From assembly GCA_902783515.1 (NCBI GenBank), contig CACZRK010000211.1, positions 1-5,730 of the forward strand: a DNA stretch of 5,730 nucleotides. The letters are read 5' to 3'. This DNA comes from an uncultured Coriobacteriaceae bacterium (GTDB lineage: Bacteria > Actinomycetota > Coriobacteriia > Coriobacteriales > UMGS124). Shown here piece by piece: positions 5,084 to 5,730 of the stretch. The position numbers were made by a program, and so were the translations under genes. Numbering within the stretch: position 1 is the first letter of the stretch; every line of letters starts with the position of its first letter. The notes under the pieces were generated by a model. That model was given only the letters and a program-made list of their open reading frames with translations. It did not search any database and was not told the origin of the DNA.

Positions 5084-5683
5084 ATGGACATCGTGTGCCT
5101 TGATCTGGAGGGGACGCTCGTCCCCGAGATCTGGATCGCGTTCGCCGAGGCCGCCGGCATCCCCGAGCTTCGCGTCACCACGCGCGACGAGCCCGACTAC
5201 GACAGGCTCATGCGCCGCCGCCTGGCCATCCTGCGCGAGCGCGGCGTCGGCCTCGCGCAGATCCAGGACGTCATCCGCGGGATCCGCCCCTTCGAGGGCG
5301 CCCGCGCGTTCCTGGACGAGCTGCGCGGCGAGACGCAGGCGGTGATCGTGAGCGACACCTTCACGCAGTTCGCCGGGCCGCTCGTGGAGCAGCTCGGCGA
5401 CCCGATGATCTTCTGCAACGAGCTCGTGGTGGGCGACGACGGGATGATCGAGGGCTACCGGATGCGCTGCGACCACATGAAGCGCGCCACGGTTGAGGGC
5501 CTGCAGCACATGGGCTACGACACGATCGCCGCCGGCGACAGCCTGAACGACCTGGAGATGATCCGCGCGAGCAAGGCGGGCTTCCTCTTCCGCGCGTCCG
5601 ACGCCATCCGGCAGGCCAACCCCGACGTCACCGCGATCGACGCCTACGACGACCTGCTCGCGGCGATCCGCGCGAACCTCTAG
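5084..5683 (+). CDS. thrH: ThrH: phosphoserine phosphatase / homoserine phosphotransferase
   Basis: A cytoplasmic HAD-superfamily phosphatase of 199 residues, close to the roughly 205 of Pseudomonas ThrH. ThrH hydrolyses O-phospho-L-serine to serine and can pass the phosphate to homoserine. Motif I is CLDLEGTLVPEIW (5-17), with nucleophile D7 and E9 where most HAD enzymes have a second Asp; this DLEG form marks ThrH. The TTRDEPDYD segment (32-40) also matches ThrH. Motif II is SDTF (90-93). K133 in DHMKR is the expected motif III lysine. Motif IV is GDSLND (151-156), with D152 and D156 for magnesium. A cap region of about residues 15-75 lies between motifs I and II. It follows serA by 41 nt with its own good ribosome binding site, so co-transcription is very likely. 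With no ordinary serB here, its main task is probably the last step of serine synthesis; the homoserine activity is known for Pseudomonas ThrH and untested here. Confidence 0.93.
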   Translation: MDIVCLDLEGTLVPEIWIAFAEAAGIPELRVTTRDEPDYDRLMRRRLAILRERGVGLAQIQDVIRGIRPFEGARAFLDELRGETQAVIVSDTFTQFAGPLVEQLGDPMIFCNELVVGDDGMIEGYRMRCDHMKRATVEGLQHMGYDTIAAGDSLNDLEMIRASKAGFLFRASDAIRQANPDVTAIDAYDDLLAAIRANL

Positions 5684-5685
5684 AG

Positions 5686-5717
5686 GCGCCGCGCGGCGCG
5701 CGCGTGCCCGCGGGGGC
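5686..5717 (+). terminator. Possible terminator or GC-rich hairpins after thrH
   Basis: A perfect 14-nt palindrome (5686-5699) can fold as a 5-bp stem with a GCGC loop, followed by a 4-bp GCCC/GGGC stem (5706-5717). It starts 2 nt after the stop codon. No T-run follows before the window ends, so termination is unproven. In DNA this rich in G and C, short palindromes also arise by chance. Confidence 0.3.
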
Positions 5718-5730
5718 GCCCACCGGCGGC

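Overview
The window is very GC-rich (roughly 70% by eye) and encodes four complete genes, all on the + strand, on ordinary bacterial signals: purine-rich Shine-Dalgarno sites 5-8 nt before ATG, and sigma-70-like promoter boxes. GC content, Shine-Dalgarno-led genes, a short ACT-type SerA and a ThrH-type phosphatase fit a high-GC Gram-positive. My best guess is an actinobacterium of the Coriobacteriia (Olsenella/Atopobium-like); this rests on general impression, not on a marker gene. I see no mobile element, CRISPR array, tRNA or rRNA.

Layout. 1-157: leader with an extended -10 box and dyad symmetry. 158-2170: a 670-residue class I aminoacyl-tRNA synthetase of the methionyl (MetG-like) family, with an intact anticodon-binding domain, a HIGH-type motif, one zinc-knuckle-like site, an extra segment of about 60 residues and a strongly altered KMSKS loop and amino-acid pocket. 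2171-2500: a strong hairpin terminator, then a less GC-rich regulatory stretch with direct repeats and a promoter whose -35/spacer lies in a long dyad. 2501-3673: serC. 3674-3878: a gene-free gap ending in a stable hairpin just before the serA ribosome binding site. 3879-5042: serA. 5084-5683: thrH. 5684-5730: GC-rich inverted repeats, cut by the window end.

How the genes work together. SerA oxidises 3-phosphoglycerate, SerC transaminates 3-phosphohydroxypyruvate, and ThrH can dephosphorylate phosphoserine, so the three genes form a complete L-serine pathway and probably one transcription unit driven by the promoter at about 2410-2439. SerA keeps the ACT-domain His/Asn/Asn residues used for serine feedback inhibition in E. 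coli SerA. The synthetase gene upstream is separated by a terminator and is probably a separate unit.

The item most worth a second look is the MetRS-like protein, whose catalytic signatures differ from ordinary MetRS at several normally invariant positions. Next is the operator-like dyad in the serC promoter. All family alignments were made from memory, without a database search.
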